This document shows positions 13,695 through 23,081 of a DNA stretch of 64,000 nt, piece by piece (the stretch's first letter is position 1; each line of letters starts with the position of its first letter). The translations under genes and the position numbers were made by a program. The notes below the pieces were generated by a model. That model saw only the letters and a list, made by a program, of their open reading frames with translations, was not told where the DNA came from and did not search any database. Source of the stretch: Bin87 sp965116785 (GTDB taxonomy: Bacteria; Chloroflexota; Dehalococcoidia; Lucifugimonadales; UBA3495); the NCBI GenBank assembly GCA_965116785.1, contig OZ220731.1, positions 3,844,001-3,908,000 of the forward strand. Reading direction: 5' to 3'.

Positions 13695-16160
13695 GTGGCA
13701 GGACCATGCACAGGCCTGACCGTCCTGGATTTCTCGCTCGGGATGTCCGGGGCCCTCTGCACCCTGGTGTTGGCCGACTACGGGGCAGAGGTCATCAAGG
13801 TCGAGCCTCCGGGCGGAGACCCGTTCCGCGTTCAACCGGCGTGGATCTCCTGGAATCGGGGCAAGAGAGGCATCGTGCTGGACCTCAGTACAGCGGAGGG
13901 CCGCGAGCAGGCTATCCAGCTCGCCGCCGATGCAGACGTCCTGGTGGAGTCGTTCCGCCCGGGGGATATGGCGGACTGGGGCCTGGGCTACGACGCCCTG
14001 TCGCAGGTCGCTCCAGGACTGGTCTACTGCTCCATCACCGGCTTTGGACAAAATGGACCGCTCCGTCGGGTGAAAGGCTACGAGGGTGTCGTTGCCGCCA
14101 AGGCCGGCCGCATGCTCAACCTGGAGGGACAGCCCAACCGCGACGGCCCCGTCTACTCGGCGGTGCACACCGGCAGCTGGCACGCCAGCCAGGCTGCGGT
14201 TCGCGGCATCCTGGGCGCCCTCCGCGTGCGGGATCAGTGCGGACGCGGGCAGTGGGTGCAGACCAGCATCGTCCAGGCTCTGGCCTCGCCCCACGACAAC
14301 AACGTCGGCGACGGCGGCCTGGTGAACATGCAGCTCCGGCGCCGGGATCCGGATCGGTTTCCCGCGAGACCCCGCGGCCGGGGCCTCTCGTCCATCGGAT
14401 ACGTCCCCGTGCGCACCAGCGAGGGCGCATGGCTGCAACACGCCAATCAGCGGGTCCCACACATCCAGGGTCATCTCCGGGCCATTGGCCTCGGACCTCT
14501 GCTCGAGGACGAGCGTTTCGCACGGGTGCCCGCCCTCAATTTCGAGAATCAGGAACTCTTGCGCCGGGAGATACTGGAGCAGCAGTTGGAGAAAACTGCC
14601 GACGAGTGGATGGAGATCTATCTCGAAGATGGCAACATCGCCGCCGAGCCCTATCGCACCAGCGTCCAGGCCATGGATCATCCCGCCGTGGTCGCCAACG
14701 GCACAGTGGTGACTATCGACGATCCGCGCGTCGGTCCCATGCGAACCCTGGCGCCGCTGGTGGACCTCAAGGAAACGCCGGGTGAGCCCAGCGGGCCGGC
14801 CCCGGATGTCGGTCAGCACAACGGCGAGGTGCTGGGACGACTTGGAGGTTCTTCGGGTGCAGCGGCCGCCGCTGGGGTGAACGGCGCCAACGCGCCGGCC
14901 CACCCGCTGTCGGGAATCACCGTGCTGGACCTGGCGACAATACAGGCCGGGCCCTACGGCGCCGCGTTGCTGGCTGACCTCGGGGCGCGGGTCATCAAGG
15001 TCGACGCCACCGACCGGCGTCTGGACGAGGGGCGGCGTTCCACCTCTGTGGCAGTCGCCGACGCCCGCACCTACGCCGGCAAGGAAGGGATCCAGATTGA
15101 CCTGCAAACCCCCGAGGGCAAGGAGATCATCCACAAGCTCATTGCGCAGGCCGATGTACTCTCGCACAACTTCCGTTTGGGCGTTCCAGAGCGCCTCCAG
15201 GTCGACTGGGAGACCTGCCGGAAGATCAACCCCCGCATGATCCACGTCTGGATGGCAACCTACGGCGAGCACGGGCCCCACGCTCGCCGGCCGGGCGCAC
15301 ATCCCATACCCGGCGCCATCATGGGCGGTGCCATGCGGCAGATGGGCCGGGGCATGCCCCCACCTCCGGAACAGGTCATGGATGTCGAGGAAACCGTGGA
15401 GGCGACCCGCTGGCTCATGAAGTCCAACTGGGGTCCCGACCAGAACACCTCGCCGGCGGTGGCCACCGCCGTGCTGCTGGGCCTGCGGGCGCGCGAGACG
15501 ACCGGCAAGGGTCAGCCCATCCAGCTCACCATGCTGAACGCCAATGCGTGGACCAACGCCGACGAGTATTACGACCACAAAAACCGCCCTCCCATCGCCA
15601 TGCCGGACGAGGACATCCACGGACTGCACGCCCTGTACCGCCTGTACCGGTGCCGGGAAGGATGGGTGTTCCTCGGCTGTCTCTTCCAACACGAGTGGGA
15701 AGCCTTCTGCCGGGCCGTGGAACGGGAAGACCTGCTGGCCGATCCTCGCTTTGCTTCGCCGGAGGCGCGCCAGGCCAGCGACGAAGCCCTGGTCGCCGAG
15801 ATTTCGACGATCCTCGCCGGGCGCACTGCCGCCGAGTGGGAGGATTTGCTGACCGCGGCGGACATCGGCTGCGTCCAGGCCGACGAAGCTCTGGAAGGAG
15901 ACTTTTACGCCGACCATCCCCACGCCCGGGCCAATGATCTGAGCGTTGAGGTGGAGCACCCGTACATCGGAAACTATCGTCGCTACGGGGGATTGGTCGA
16001 GTTTTCCCTGACGCCGGGGCTCTACCGGACCTCCACCCAGATAGGGCAGCACACCAGACCCCTGCTGCGGGAACTGGGATACGACGATCAGCAGATTGAG
16101 GAACTGGGCGCCCGCGGCATCGTGCAGTGGGCGGACGTTGAGGCGGGCGGCGAGCCGTAA
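13695..16160 (+). CDS. Tandem-fused CaiB/BaiF CoA-transferase, 821 aa
   Basis: Two complete family III CoA-transferase domains are joined in one chain of 821 residues. Domain 1 (about 1-395) begins GLTVLDFSLGMSGALCTLVL and has ADYGAEVIKVEPPGGDPF; domain 2 (about 405-815) begins LSGITVLDLATIQAGPYGAA with ADLGARVIKVDATD. Aligning both with single-domain members, the catalytic aspartate is kept in domain 2 (D582, in GPDQNTSPAVATAV) but is a serine in domain 1 (S161, in TGSWHASQAAVRG). The two halves thus look functionally unequal. GGGAGG precedes the GTG start. It is followed by HAD, DUF35 and thiolase-like genes on the same strand, which suggests a shared acyl-CoA pathway. Confidence 0.93.
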   Translation: MAGPCTGLTVLDFSLGMSGALCTLVLADYGAEVIKVEPPGGDPFRVQPAWISWNRGKRGIVLDLSTAEGREQAIQLAADADVLVESFRPGDMADWGLGYDALSQVAPGLVYCSITGFGQNGPLRRVKGYEGVVAAKAGRMLNLEGQPNRDGPVYSAVHTGSWHASQAAVRGILGALRVRDQCGRGQWVQTSIVQALASPHDNNVGDGGLVNMQLRRRDPDRFPARPRGRGLSSIGYVPVRTSEGAWLQHANQRVPHIQGHLRAIGLGPLLEDERFARVPALNFENQELLRREILEQQLEKTADEWMEIYLEDGNIAAEPYRTSVQAMDHPAVVANGTVVTIDDPRVGPMRTLAPLVDLKETPGEPSGPAPDVGQHNGEVLGRLGGSSGAAAAAGVNGANAPAHPLSGITVLDLATIQAGPYGAALLADLGARVIKVDATDRRLDEGRRSTSVAVADARTYAGKEGIQIDLQTPEGKEIIHKLIAQADVLSHNFRLGVPERLQVDWETCRKINPRMIHVWMATYGEHGPHARRPGAHPIPGAIMGGAMRQMGRGMPPPPEQVMDVEETVEATRWLMKSNWGPDQNTSPAVATAVLLGLRARETTGKGQPIQLTMLNANAWTNADEYYDHKNRPPIAMPDEDIHGLHALYRLYRCREGWVFLGCLFQHEWEAFCRAVEREDLLADPRFASPEARQASDEALVAEISTILAGRTAAEWEDLLTAADIGCVQADEALEGDFYADHPHARANDLSVEVEHPYIGNYRRYGGLVEFSLTPGLYRTSTQIGQHTRPLLRELGYDDQQIEELGARGIVQWADVEAGGEP

Positions 16161-16224
16161 GGGATTGCGCCGCTGGATACCAAAGTAATCTCACCGGCGT
16201 CTGTTTCGACAAGGAAGGTTATAC

Positions 16225-16578
16225 TTGGCAGTATTGGTCAGTTTCGACATTGATGGGACCCTGGAAGCCGGGGACCCACCCGGCCCGATCACCATGGGGA
16301 TGGTGCGCAAAGCCCAGGCCCACGGCTGCATCATTGGCAGTTCTTCCGACCGTCCGCTGCCGGTGCAGCGGTCCATCTGGGACCGTTACCGCATCGAGGT
16401 GAGTTTCATCTCGCACAAGCAGGACCTTCCCGATGTCAGGTCGCGCTTTCCGGCGGACGAGTACTACCACATCGGGGACACTGAGATGGATCAGCAAATG
16501 GCCCGGGAAGCGGGGTTCTCGTTCATCTGGATGGATGCGGGGCATGCCGAACCCTGGATCAGAAACGGCAGCGGTTAG
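16225..16578 (+). CDS. Small HAD-superfamily protein
   Basis: This 117-residue protein is a minimal haloacid dehalogenase-like fold without a cap domain. Motif I is FDIDGTLEAG (the DxDGT form), a serine/threonine motif II is near IIGSSSDRPL, a lysine lies in ISHKQDL and motif IV is HIGDTEMDQQMA. All four catalytic regions are present, so a small phosphatase is plausible. The start is a TTG at 16225, seven bases after AAGGAAGG. The substrate is unknown. It is 64 bases after the double CoA-transferase, and a promoter for the next operon lies downstream. Confidence 0.75.
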   Translation: MAVLVSFDIDGTLEAGDPPGPITMGMVRKAQAHGCIIGSSSDRPLPVQRSIWDRYRIEVSFISHKQDLPDVRSRFPADEYYHIGDTEMDQQMAREAGFSFIWMDAGHAEPWIRNGSG

Positions 16579-16611
16579 AATCAGCCGCGAATCTTCGAGT
16601 CGCAAACCACT

Positions 16612-16640
16612 TTGTCTGCATAAGGCCGTTTGCATATAAT
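16612..16640 (+). promoter_or_regulatory. Promoter of the DUF35-thiolase operon
   Basis: TTGTCT (16612-16617), a 17-base spacer and TATAAT (16635-16640) precede the DUF35 gene by 56 bases. The site AGGAGGG lies just before that ATG. Confidence 0.6.
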
Positions 16641-16696
16641 CCGTGCTGGATGATGCCAGCAACGCATTGACCGCGGGTTCCGTAGGAGGGAGCAGC

Positions 16697-17125
16697 ATGT
16701 CGACGATTCCAGGGCTGGAAAGACCCGGTCCGGTGCCCAATGATCTGACCCGGCCCTTCTGGGATGCTTGCAACGAGCGGCGCCTGGTCCTGCAGAATTG
16801 CACCGTCTGCCAGCGCTTGCACTACCCGGTCGCTCAACGGTGCGACCAGTGCGGCTCCGCCGACAACTTCGAGTGGAAAGAAGTGGAGGGCAAAGGACAT
16901 ATCGACGTGTACATGGTGATCCGCGATTCGCGCATCCGGGGGTTCCGTCCGGCGCAGCCGATCAACTTCGCGGTGATTACCCTGGACGAGGATCCGGGCG
17001 TCAACTTCCTGTCCAATCTGCCCGGCACGCCTCCCGGTGAGGTGCCGGTGGGCGCGCCGGTGGAGCTGATATTCGAGGAAACGAGCACCGGCCAGTTGGT
17101 CCACGAGTGGCGGGTGGTGACCTAG
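16697..17125 (+). CDS. DUF35 zinc-ribbon/OB-fold acyl-CoA-associated protein
   Basis: Members of this family pair with thiolase-like or lipid-transfer-protein enzymes and bind acyl-CoA. The 142-residue protein has a zinc ribbon with cysteines C35, C38, C49 and C52 (CTVC and CDQC), then an OB-fold (GKGHIDVYMVIRDSRI). AGGAGGGAG precedes the ATG. The thiolase-like gene follows 53 bases later on the same strand, matching the DUF35 plus thiolase arrangement seen in steroid side-chain degradation (ChsH2 with Ltp2), where the two form an aldolase complex. The partner relationship here is inferred from that known pairing. Confidence 0.88.
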   Translation: MSTIPGLERPGPVPNDLTRPFWDACNERRLVLQNCTVCQRLHYPVAQRCDQCGSADNFEWKEVEGKGHIDVYMVIRDSRIRGFRPAQPINFAVITLDEDPGVNFLSNLPGTPPGEVPVGAPVELIFEETSTGQLVHEWRVVT

Positions 17126-17178
17126 CAAACCTGGTACCAATTGCAGGATAAATAGCGCTGAGCGCGCGGGGGGCTGAA

Positions 17179-18474
17179 ATGGTTAGCGACAGGAGCTGGA
17201 TGCGAGACCAAGAAGGGATGGGGCTCTGGGAGCACCGGGGCAAGGTCGCCATCGTAGGTTGGGGACAATCGCACATTGACCGGCGCTGGGACGGTGTCGC
17301 CCTGGACCGGAGCTGCGGCGGCCTGACCAAGGAGGCGTGCCTCAAGGCGATTGCAGACGCCGGCTTGTCTCTCGATGACATTGACGGACTCATCACCAGC
17401 CCGGAGACCCGCGCCGAGCAGACCTGGGCGCCGCGTCCCTACTTCGACCCGCCCTACGACACGGAGGACGGCCTGACCTACGCCTCAGCGGAGTGGATCG
17501 AGCGGGAGTTGGGGCTCAAGAACATCAAGCATCGTGTGTCCGATGCGCCCTACATTGGCCCGATGATGGGCCTCGCCGCCCAGGCGGTGGGCGACGGCCG
17601 GTGCGAGACCGCCCTGGTGTGGTACCCGATGGTCAACCTCGCCGGCCGATACGGGCACAACAACCCCGCGAACAACAGCGAGGAGGCTCCGGGACCCAGC
17701 GCCTTCACCCTGCCGTGGGGCTACCAGAGCGGCGCCATGTTCAACAACCTGGTGATCTTCCAGCAGTATTGCAAGAAGTACGGCAAGTCCCATGACGGGC
17801 TGGCCGATCTCTGTCTGAACCTGCGCAGAAACGGCCTGATGACTCCCTGGAGTTACTACGCCCTCCACGAGCCCTACCAGCTCACCCGCGAGGACTACCT
17901 GAACGGCCGCGTGATCGAGGAACCGCTGGTGATCTACGACTGCGACCGCCCTGTCAACACCTGTGCCGCGTTCATTTTCACCACCGCCGAGCGCGCCAAA
18001 GACCTGAGGCAGAAGCCGGCCTACGTCCTGAACCACGCCCAGACCAACGGCCGGGGACGCAGTACCATGTCAACCCTGGAGGAGCACCAGGAGGCCGTCG
18101 CCAGCCTGGCGCGGAGGATGTGGGAAGGTTCCGGATTAGGTCCCGACGACGTCGATATCTTCAACCCGTACGACGGCTACCTGACCTTCACCCAGCAGTT
18201 CCTCGAGGGATTCCAGTGGCACGGCGTGAAGTGGGGCGAGGCCCACGACTTCTACGCCGACGACATCCGGGTGGAAGGGCCGCATCCCTTCCTTTCCAGC
18301 GGTGGCAACAACGGCACCGGCCGGACCCGCGCGTGTCTCTTCTCCGACAGCCTCGAGCAACTCCGGGGCACCGCAGGGCCGCGGCAGGTGACCACCCGGG
18401 CCGACACCGCCCTGGCCGGCTGCAATACGCCCGACAGCAACGGCTTCATCATGCTGAGCAAGCACCCGGACTAG
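17179..18474 (+). CDS. Thiolase-like protein (lipid-transfer/SCPx-type, probably non-thiolytic)
   Basis: This 431-residue protein has the thiolase fold signature (KVAIVGWGQSHIDRRWDG, then ADAGLSLDDIDGLI). However, it lacks the usual thiolase nucleophilic cysteine segment: the corresponding stretch reads VSDAPYIGPMMGLAAQAV. The C-terminal GHPxGA histidine motif is also absent; GGNNGTGRTRA is found instead. Such divergence is known in Ltp2-type aldolases, which use DUF35 partners, so cleavage of a beta-hydroxyacyl-CoA side chain is more likely than thiolysis. The DUF35 gene directly upstream supports this. The end is 3 bases from the end of the convergent MidA-like gene. Confidence 0.82.
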   Translation: MVSDRSWMRDQEGMGLWEHRGKVAIVGWGQSHIDRRWDGVALDRSCGGLTKEACLKAIADAGLSLDDIDGLITSPETRAEQTWAPRPYFDPPYDTEDGLTYASAEWIERELGLKNIKHRVSDAPYIGPMMGLAAQAVGDGRCETALVWYPMVNLAGRYGHNNPANNSEEAPGPSAFTLPWGYQSGAMFNNLVIFQQYCKKYGKSHDGLADLCLNLRRNGLMTPWSYYALHEPYQLTREDYLNGRVIEEPLVIYDCDRPVNTCAAFIFTTAERAKDLRQKPAYVLNHAQTNGRGRSTMSTLEEHQEAVASLARRMWEGSGLGPDDVDIFNPYDGYLTFTQQFLEGFQWHGVKWGEAHDFYADDIRVEGPHPFLSSGGNNGTGRTRACLFSDSLEQLRGTAGPRQVTTRADTALAGCNTPDSNGFIMLSKHPD

Positions 18475-18477
18475 GAT

Positions 18478-19665
18478 TCAGGGCGGTGGTTCGGAGCCGT
18501 CGCCCTGAAAACCCAGCAGCTGATCGCTCGGCCCAATGCCTTTGGCTTGGGCCAAAACTTTGAAGTCGCCGTACTCGTCCGGGTCCACCAGCGTCATCAT
18601 TGCCATGCGGCTCAGTTCGGCGCGGGCTGCGGACAGGCTCTGCGTCTCCAGTGCGTCCAGAAACCTTGGGAAACCGAGGTTCGCCAAGAACTGGCACTGT
18701 AAAGCGTAACCCACGGTAGTCAAGCCTTGCCGTTCACCCAGCCGCATGAGGGACGTGAAGTCCACCTGGCAGGTGATGTCCTGATCTCCGGCGGCCTGGT
18801 AAGGGTCGCTGCTGATGGCGTGTCGGTTGAAACAGACCAGCGTGCCCTGGGCATTCTCTGGCGCGTAGAGTTTCCCGGCCGGCTCACCGTAGTCGATGGT
18901 CAGCACAAAGCCGCGATCCAACGCCGCGCAAACCTGGCGGATCCAGTCCTCCATTGCCAGGTTCACCTCGCCCCGGTACCCGTCCGGCAGGGTCAAACCC
19001 AGGCCGGCCAGCCGAGCCTCAATGCGTGGGGAAGACGGCTCGTCCAGCACTTCGACGAAACTTTCGCCGGACGTCGTGACGTAGATTTCCTTGACCCTTC
19101 CATCCTCGATGGCGAACCGGTGCACCGGGAAGTTGTCGATCAGCTCGTTGCACAGGATGCAGCCGACAATGTTTTGGAACGCGCCGAGCCCTTCGCCCTT
19201 GATTCGCTGCATTGGCGGGTTCGTGTCTGATCCGCTCAAGGATATCTCCTCGCGCATGGAGTTTGGCCAGTCGCGCCCGCCGGCAGAGGATTGCACCAGT
19301 CCCGGAGCGTAGTCCGCGCCGACATAGTAAATCGCCTCAGCGAACCGCGGAGCCATTCGCCGGCTGGCATCCGTGATGGAACGCGCCAGGGCTCCATCCC
19401 CTGAACCGACCTCGACCACGTGGAACACCGGCGGCTCACCCAGGAGCTTCCACATCTGTTCCAGTTGCTGCGCGATCAGGGCGCCGAAAACCGGGTGACT
19501 CGTTGACGAGGTCCCGAAGTGCGCGTTGACCCGGTCGCTGCGGCTCGAATAAAAACCGCCTCTGGGCGAATACAGGCAGGTTTCCATGAACCGCGCGAAT
19601 GTTATGCGCCCGTCCCTTTGGATCAGGGACCTGATCTCCCGTTCAACTGCTGACCCCACCATCAT
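18478..19665 (-). CDS. MidA-like SAM-dependent methyltransferase, paralogue 2
   Basis: This is a second member of the NDUFAF7/MidA family, with 395 residues. The N-terminus RDGRITFARFMETCLYSPRG and STSHPVFGALIAQQLEQMWK align with paralogue 1 at 10140-11456, and the SAM loop is VVEVGSGDGALA. LCNELIDNFPVHRF corresponds to SNELLDALPVHRV there. The start is one of two adjacent ATG codons (19660-19665); GGGAG just upstream fits either. The two copies share layout but clearly differ in sequence, so they are not a recent duplication. The target is unknown. Confidence 0.87.
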   Translation of the reverse strand: MMVGSAVEREIRSLIQRDGRITFARFMETCLYSPRGGFYSSRSDRVNAHFGTSSTSHPVFGALIAQQLEQMWKLLGEPPVFHVVEVGSGDGALARSITDASRRMAPRFAEAIYYVGADYAPGLVQSSAGGRDWPNSMREEISLSGSDTNPPMQRIKGEGLGAFQNIVGCILCNELIDNFPVHRFAIEDGRVKEIYVTTSGESFVEVLDEPSSPRIEARLAGLGLTLPDGYRGEVNLAMEDWIRQVCAALDRGFVLTIDYGEPAGKLYAPENAQGTLVCFNRHAISSDPYQAAGDQDITCQVDFTSLMRLGERQGLTTVGYALQCQFLANLGFPRFLDALETQSLSAARAELSRMAMMTLVDPDEYGDFKVLAQAKGIGPSDQLLGFQGDGSEPPP

Positions 19666-19820
19666 CTCCCGAACTGTCCAAGTTTCCTGGGCAGTATTGG
19701 GCAAGTGTCCTCTCGACACGCCCGGTTGCGCAAGGGGATAATCGCCCCAACCGGCACCGGCCGGCGTGATGGGCAAGAAATCCAGGGCGGTTGCACACCC
19801 CCTGAGCGAGAGGTACGACG

Positions 19821-22800
19821 ATGACGACCAGTACAGCGCAGCAGGACCAGGCCCCGGCGCCTTACATCCCCCAGGAACTGCTCGGTGCCGTGCGGTGGCG
19901 CTGCATCGGCCCGCCCCGGGGCGGCCGGGTGGTGGCAGTGGCCGGCGACCCGGTAAATCCCATGGTCTTCTACTTCGGCGCGTGCGCCGGCGGGGTGTGG
20001 AAGACCAACGACGGCGGCACCTACTGGGAAAATGTTTCCGACGGCTACTTCAATACCGCCGCGGTGGGCGCCATCGCCGTGGCCCCGTCTGACCCAAACG
20101 TCATTTACGCCGGCATGGGCGAGGCGTGCATCCGCGGCGACGTGACCTACGGCGACGGGGTGTACCGGTCCACCGACGGCGGGCAGACCTGGACCAGCGT
20201 GGGCCTGTCCGACACCCGGCACATCGGCCGGGTGCGGGTGCATCCTACCAACCCGGACCTGGTTTACGTGGCGGCCCTGGGACACGCCTACGGCCCCAAC
20301 GACGAGCGCGGCGTATTCCGTTCCAGGGACGGTGGGAATACCTGGGAGAAGGTGCTGTTTCGCAGTGAAAACGCGGGCGCCATCGACCTGTCCCTGGACC
20401 CCCACAACCCCCGCATCCTTTACGCGTCCATCTGGGAAACGCGGCGCACGCCCTGGAGCCTCATCAGCGGCGGAGAGGGCAGCGGCATCTTCAAGTCGGT
20501 GGACGGGGGAGACACCTGGACCGAGATCACCGACAACCCCGGCCTGCCCAGCGGCCTCAAGGGGCGCATCGGCGTCGCCGTTTCGCCGGCCAAATCGGGG
20601 CGGGTCTGGGCGACCATCGAGGCCGAGGACTGCGGAGTGTACCGTTCCGACGATGGGGGCGCTACCTGGGAGTTGGTGAGCGACGAGCGCGACCTGCAGG
20701 GTCGTCCCTGGTACTACCAGCACATCTTCGCCGACCCGCAGGACGCCGACACGGTGTGGATCCTCAACTACTCGTGCTGGAAGTCCGTGGACGGCGGGCG
20801 CAACTTCAGCCGGGTTACCACGCCCCACGGGGACGACCACGACCTCTGGATCGACCCCAACAACCCGCTGCGTATGATTGAAGGCAACGACGGCGGGGCG
20901 TGCGTCAGCTTCAATGGCGGAGAGACCTGGTCCAGCATATACAACCAGTTGACCGCCCAGTTCTACCACCTGACCACTGACAACCGTTTTCCCCATAGGG
21001 TGTACGGGACCCAGCAGGACAACACCGCCATCAGCGTGCCCTCTCGCACCCACAAGGGAGCGATTCCCTGGGGCGACTGTTACGTGGTGGGGAACTCCGA
21101 AAGCGGCCACATCGCACTGCACCCGAATGATCCCGACACGGTGATCTCCGGGGCCATCGGCAGTTCCGCTGGCGGTGGCGGCAACCTGCTGCACTACGAT
21201 CACGCCACCGGCCAGGTGCGGATCATAACGGTGTGGCCCGAGCTGTACACCGGGTGGGGCGCCAAGGACATGAGGTACCGCTTCCAGTGGACCTATCCCA
21301 TCATGTTCTCGCCCCACGACTCGCAAACCCTGTACGTTGCCGGCAACGTGGTGTTCCGCAGCACCGATCTGGGCACCAACTGGGAGGCGATCAGCCCCGA
21401 CCTGACCCGTCACGACCCGTCCACCCTGGAACCCTCGGGCGGGCCCATCACCAAGGACACCTCCGGCGCCGAGACCTACGCCACCATCTTCGCTTTTGTG
21501 GAATCGCCCCATGAGGCCGGAGTCTACTGGGCCGGCTCGGACGACGGGCTGGTACACCTATCCCGCGACGGCGGCAATACGTGGGATGCGGTTACGCCCG
21601 ACGGCCTGCCCGAGTGGACGCTCATCTGCATGATCGAGGTCTCTCCCCACGACCCGGCCACGGCCTACATCGCGGCCACCCGCTACAAGCTGGACGACAC
21701 CCGTCCGATGCTCTACCGGACCACCGACTACGGCCAGACCTGGACATCGATAAAGGCCGGCCTGCCCGACGATGACTACACCCGGGTGGTGCGCGAAGAC
21801 CCCGTCCGCCCGGGGCTGCTCTACGCCGGCACCGAAACCGGAGCGTACGTGTCCTTTAACCAGGGGGATTCCTGGCAGCCGCTGCGGGCCAACCTTCCCG
21901 TCGTTCCGGTATATGACCTGGCGGTGAAGGACGACAATCTGGTCGCGGCCACCCACGGGCGGTCCTTCTGGATACTGGACGACCTGACCCAACTGCGCCA
22001 ACTCGATCCTTCCCTGGCGGATCAGTCCTTCACCCTGCTGCAGCCCCGGGACACCTACCGGGTCCGCTCCCCATTCAGGGACCGCAAGCCCAGCCCGGGC
22101 AAGAACTACCGCGCCGGCCTGGGCGCCGACGTGACCTATAGTGAGGCGTTGGGCAAATCAGGCGAGACCGTGCGGAAAATGTGGGACGCCGGGGAAAACC
22201 CGCCCGACGGGATCATGATCCACTACTACCTGGAGGAGGCGCCGGAGGAAGCGACTCTTACCATCCTGGACGCAAACGGCGAGACCATACAGAGCTACTC
22301 CAGCAAACCGCCGGAAGCCGGCGCGGATGCGGGAGAACCCCGCCCGCCGGCCGACCCTGGTATGAACTGCTTCGTGTGGAACATGCGGTACCCGCCCGCC
22401 CGCAAGGTACCCGAGGACAAGACCACCGAAGATGCCGTAATCGGCCCGCTGGCGTCACCAGGGGAATACCGAGTGACGCTGCAGGTGGGCGATGAGTCCC
22501 AGACCCGGGCCTTCCGCATCGTCAAAGACCCCCGCGTGGGGGCCAGCCAGGAAGACTTCGACGCCCAGTTCAAGTTCCTGATCGAGATCCGCGACAAGGT
22601 GTCGGAGTCCCACGACGGCATCAACCAGCTGCGCCGGGTCCGCCAGCAGGTGGACCAGTGGGTGAATCGCGCCGACGGGCATCCATCGTCGGAAACGGTG
22701 GGCAACACTGCGCATTCGGTCAAGGAGAAGCTGGGCCAGATCGAAGACCTGTTGATCCAGTCGGCGTACCGGGGCGCTCGGGATCGGCTGGACCTGCCGG

Positions 22801-23006
22801 CGCGGCTCAACCGCAAGCTGGCGGAACTCACCGCCGTGGTCGCCGCTGCCGACTTCGCGCCTCCCCAGCAGGCGTACCAGGTGTTCGACTACCTCTCCGG
22901 TGAGATCGACCAGCAGTTGGCGGCGCTACAACAGGTTATCGATGAAGACGTGACCCAGTTTGCCAACCTGGTGCGTGACCTGGACATACCCACCATCGCG
23001 ACGTAA
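19821..23006 (+). CDS. Large Asp-box (BNR/sortilin-like) beta-propeller protein, 1061 aa
   Basis: The protein has repeated Asp-box motifs of the form S-x-D-G-G-x-T-W, for example TNDGGTYW, STDGGQTW, SRDGGNTW (twice), SVDGGDTW, SDDGGATW and SFNGGETW, over residues about 50-720. These mark sialidase/VPS10-sortilin-like propellers. The last 300 residues are different: a beta-rich domain (EEATLTILDANGETIQSY) and a helical tail (VSESHDGINQLRRVRQQVDQ). Related proteins in other bacteria are annotated as glycosyl hydrolases, but I see no catalytic signature that proves this. No signal peptide is evident in MTTSTAQQDQAPAPYIPQEL, unusual for such a family. Its role is unknown. Confidence 0.85.
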   Translation: MTTSTAQQDQAPAPYIPQELLGAVRWRCIGPPRGGRVVAVAGDPVNPMVFYFGACAGGVWKTNDGGTYWENVSDGYFNTAAVGAIAVAPSDPNVIYAGMGEACIRGDVTYGDGVYRSTDGGQTWTSVGLSDTRHIGRVRVHPTNPDLVYVAALGHAYGPNDERGVFRSRDGGNTWEKVLFRSENAGAIDLSLDPHNPRILYASIWETRRTPWSLISGGEGSGIFKSVDGGDTWTEITDNPGLPSGLKGRIGVAVSPAKSGRVWATIEAEDCGVYRSDDGGATWELVSDERDLQGRPWYYQHIFADPQDADTVWILNYSCWKSVDGGRNFSRVTTPHGDDHDLWIDPNNPLRMIEGNDGGACVSFNGGETWSSIYNQLTAQFYHLTTDNRFPHRVYGTQQDNTAISVPSRTHKGAIPWGDCYVVGNSESGHIALHPNDPDTVISGAIGSSAGGGGNLLHYDHATGQVRIITVWPELYTGWGAKDMRYRFQWTYPIMFSPHDSQTLYVAGNVVFRSTDLGTNWEAISPDLTRHDPSTLEPSGGPITKDTSGAETYATIFAFVESPHEAGVYWAGSDDGLVHLSRDGGNTWDAVTPDGLPEWTLICMIEVSPHDPATAYIAATRYKLDDTRPMLYRTTDYGQTWTSIKAGLPDDDYTRVVREDPVRPGLLYAGTETGAYVSFNQGDSWQPLRANLPVVPVYDLAVKDDNLVAATHGRSFWILDDLTQLRQLDPSLADQSFTLLQPRDTYRVRSPFRDRKPSPGKNYRAGLGADVTYSEALGKSGETVRKMWDAGENPPDGIMIHYYLEEAPEEATLTILDANGETIQSYSSKPPEAGADAGEPRPPADPGMNCFVWNMRYPPARKVPEDKTTEDAVIGPLASPGEYRVTLQVGDESQTRAFRIVKDPRVGASQEDFDAQFKFLIEIRDKVSESHDGINQLRRVRQQVDQWVNRADGHPSSETVGNTAHSVKEKLGQIEDLLIQSAYRGARDRLDLPARLNRKLAELTAVVAAADFAPPQQAYQVFDYLSGEIDQQLAALQQVIDEDVTQFANLVRDLDIPTIAT

Positions 23007-23036
23007 GCGGCCGAAACTCCTCGGCCCGCTGCTTCA

Positions 23037-23080
23037 TTCCACGCCGCCCACTCCCGCTACGGAGGCGGGTGGCGTGGGAA
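23037..23080. terminator. Possible bidirectional hairpin between convergent genes
   Basis: CCACGCC (23039-23045) pairs with GGCGTGG (23071-23077), with further GC pairing inside. It separates the propeller gene from the convergent cupin gene. No T-run follows on either strand, so confidence is limited. Confidence 0.4.
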
Positions 23081-23081
23081 A

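Noticed and set aside
13512..16052. Very long open frame on the minus strand (846 codons)
   Set aside because: It lies opposite the double CoA-transferase, whose protein has clear family motifs. The antisense frame has no recognisable domain and arises from GC-rich codon bias.
19662..21557. Long minus-strand open frame of over 600 codons
   Set aside because: It is antisense to the Asp-box protein. Its sequence is rich in Gly, Val and His with no fold pattern.
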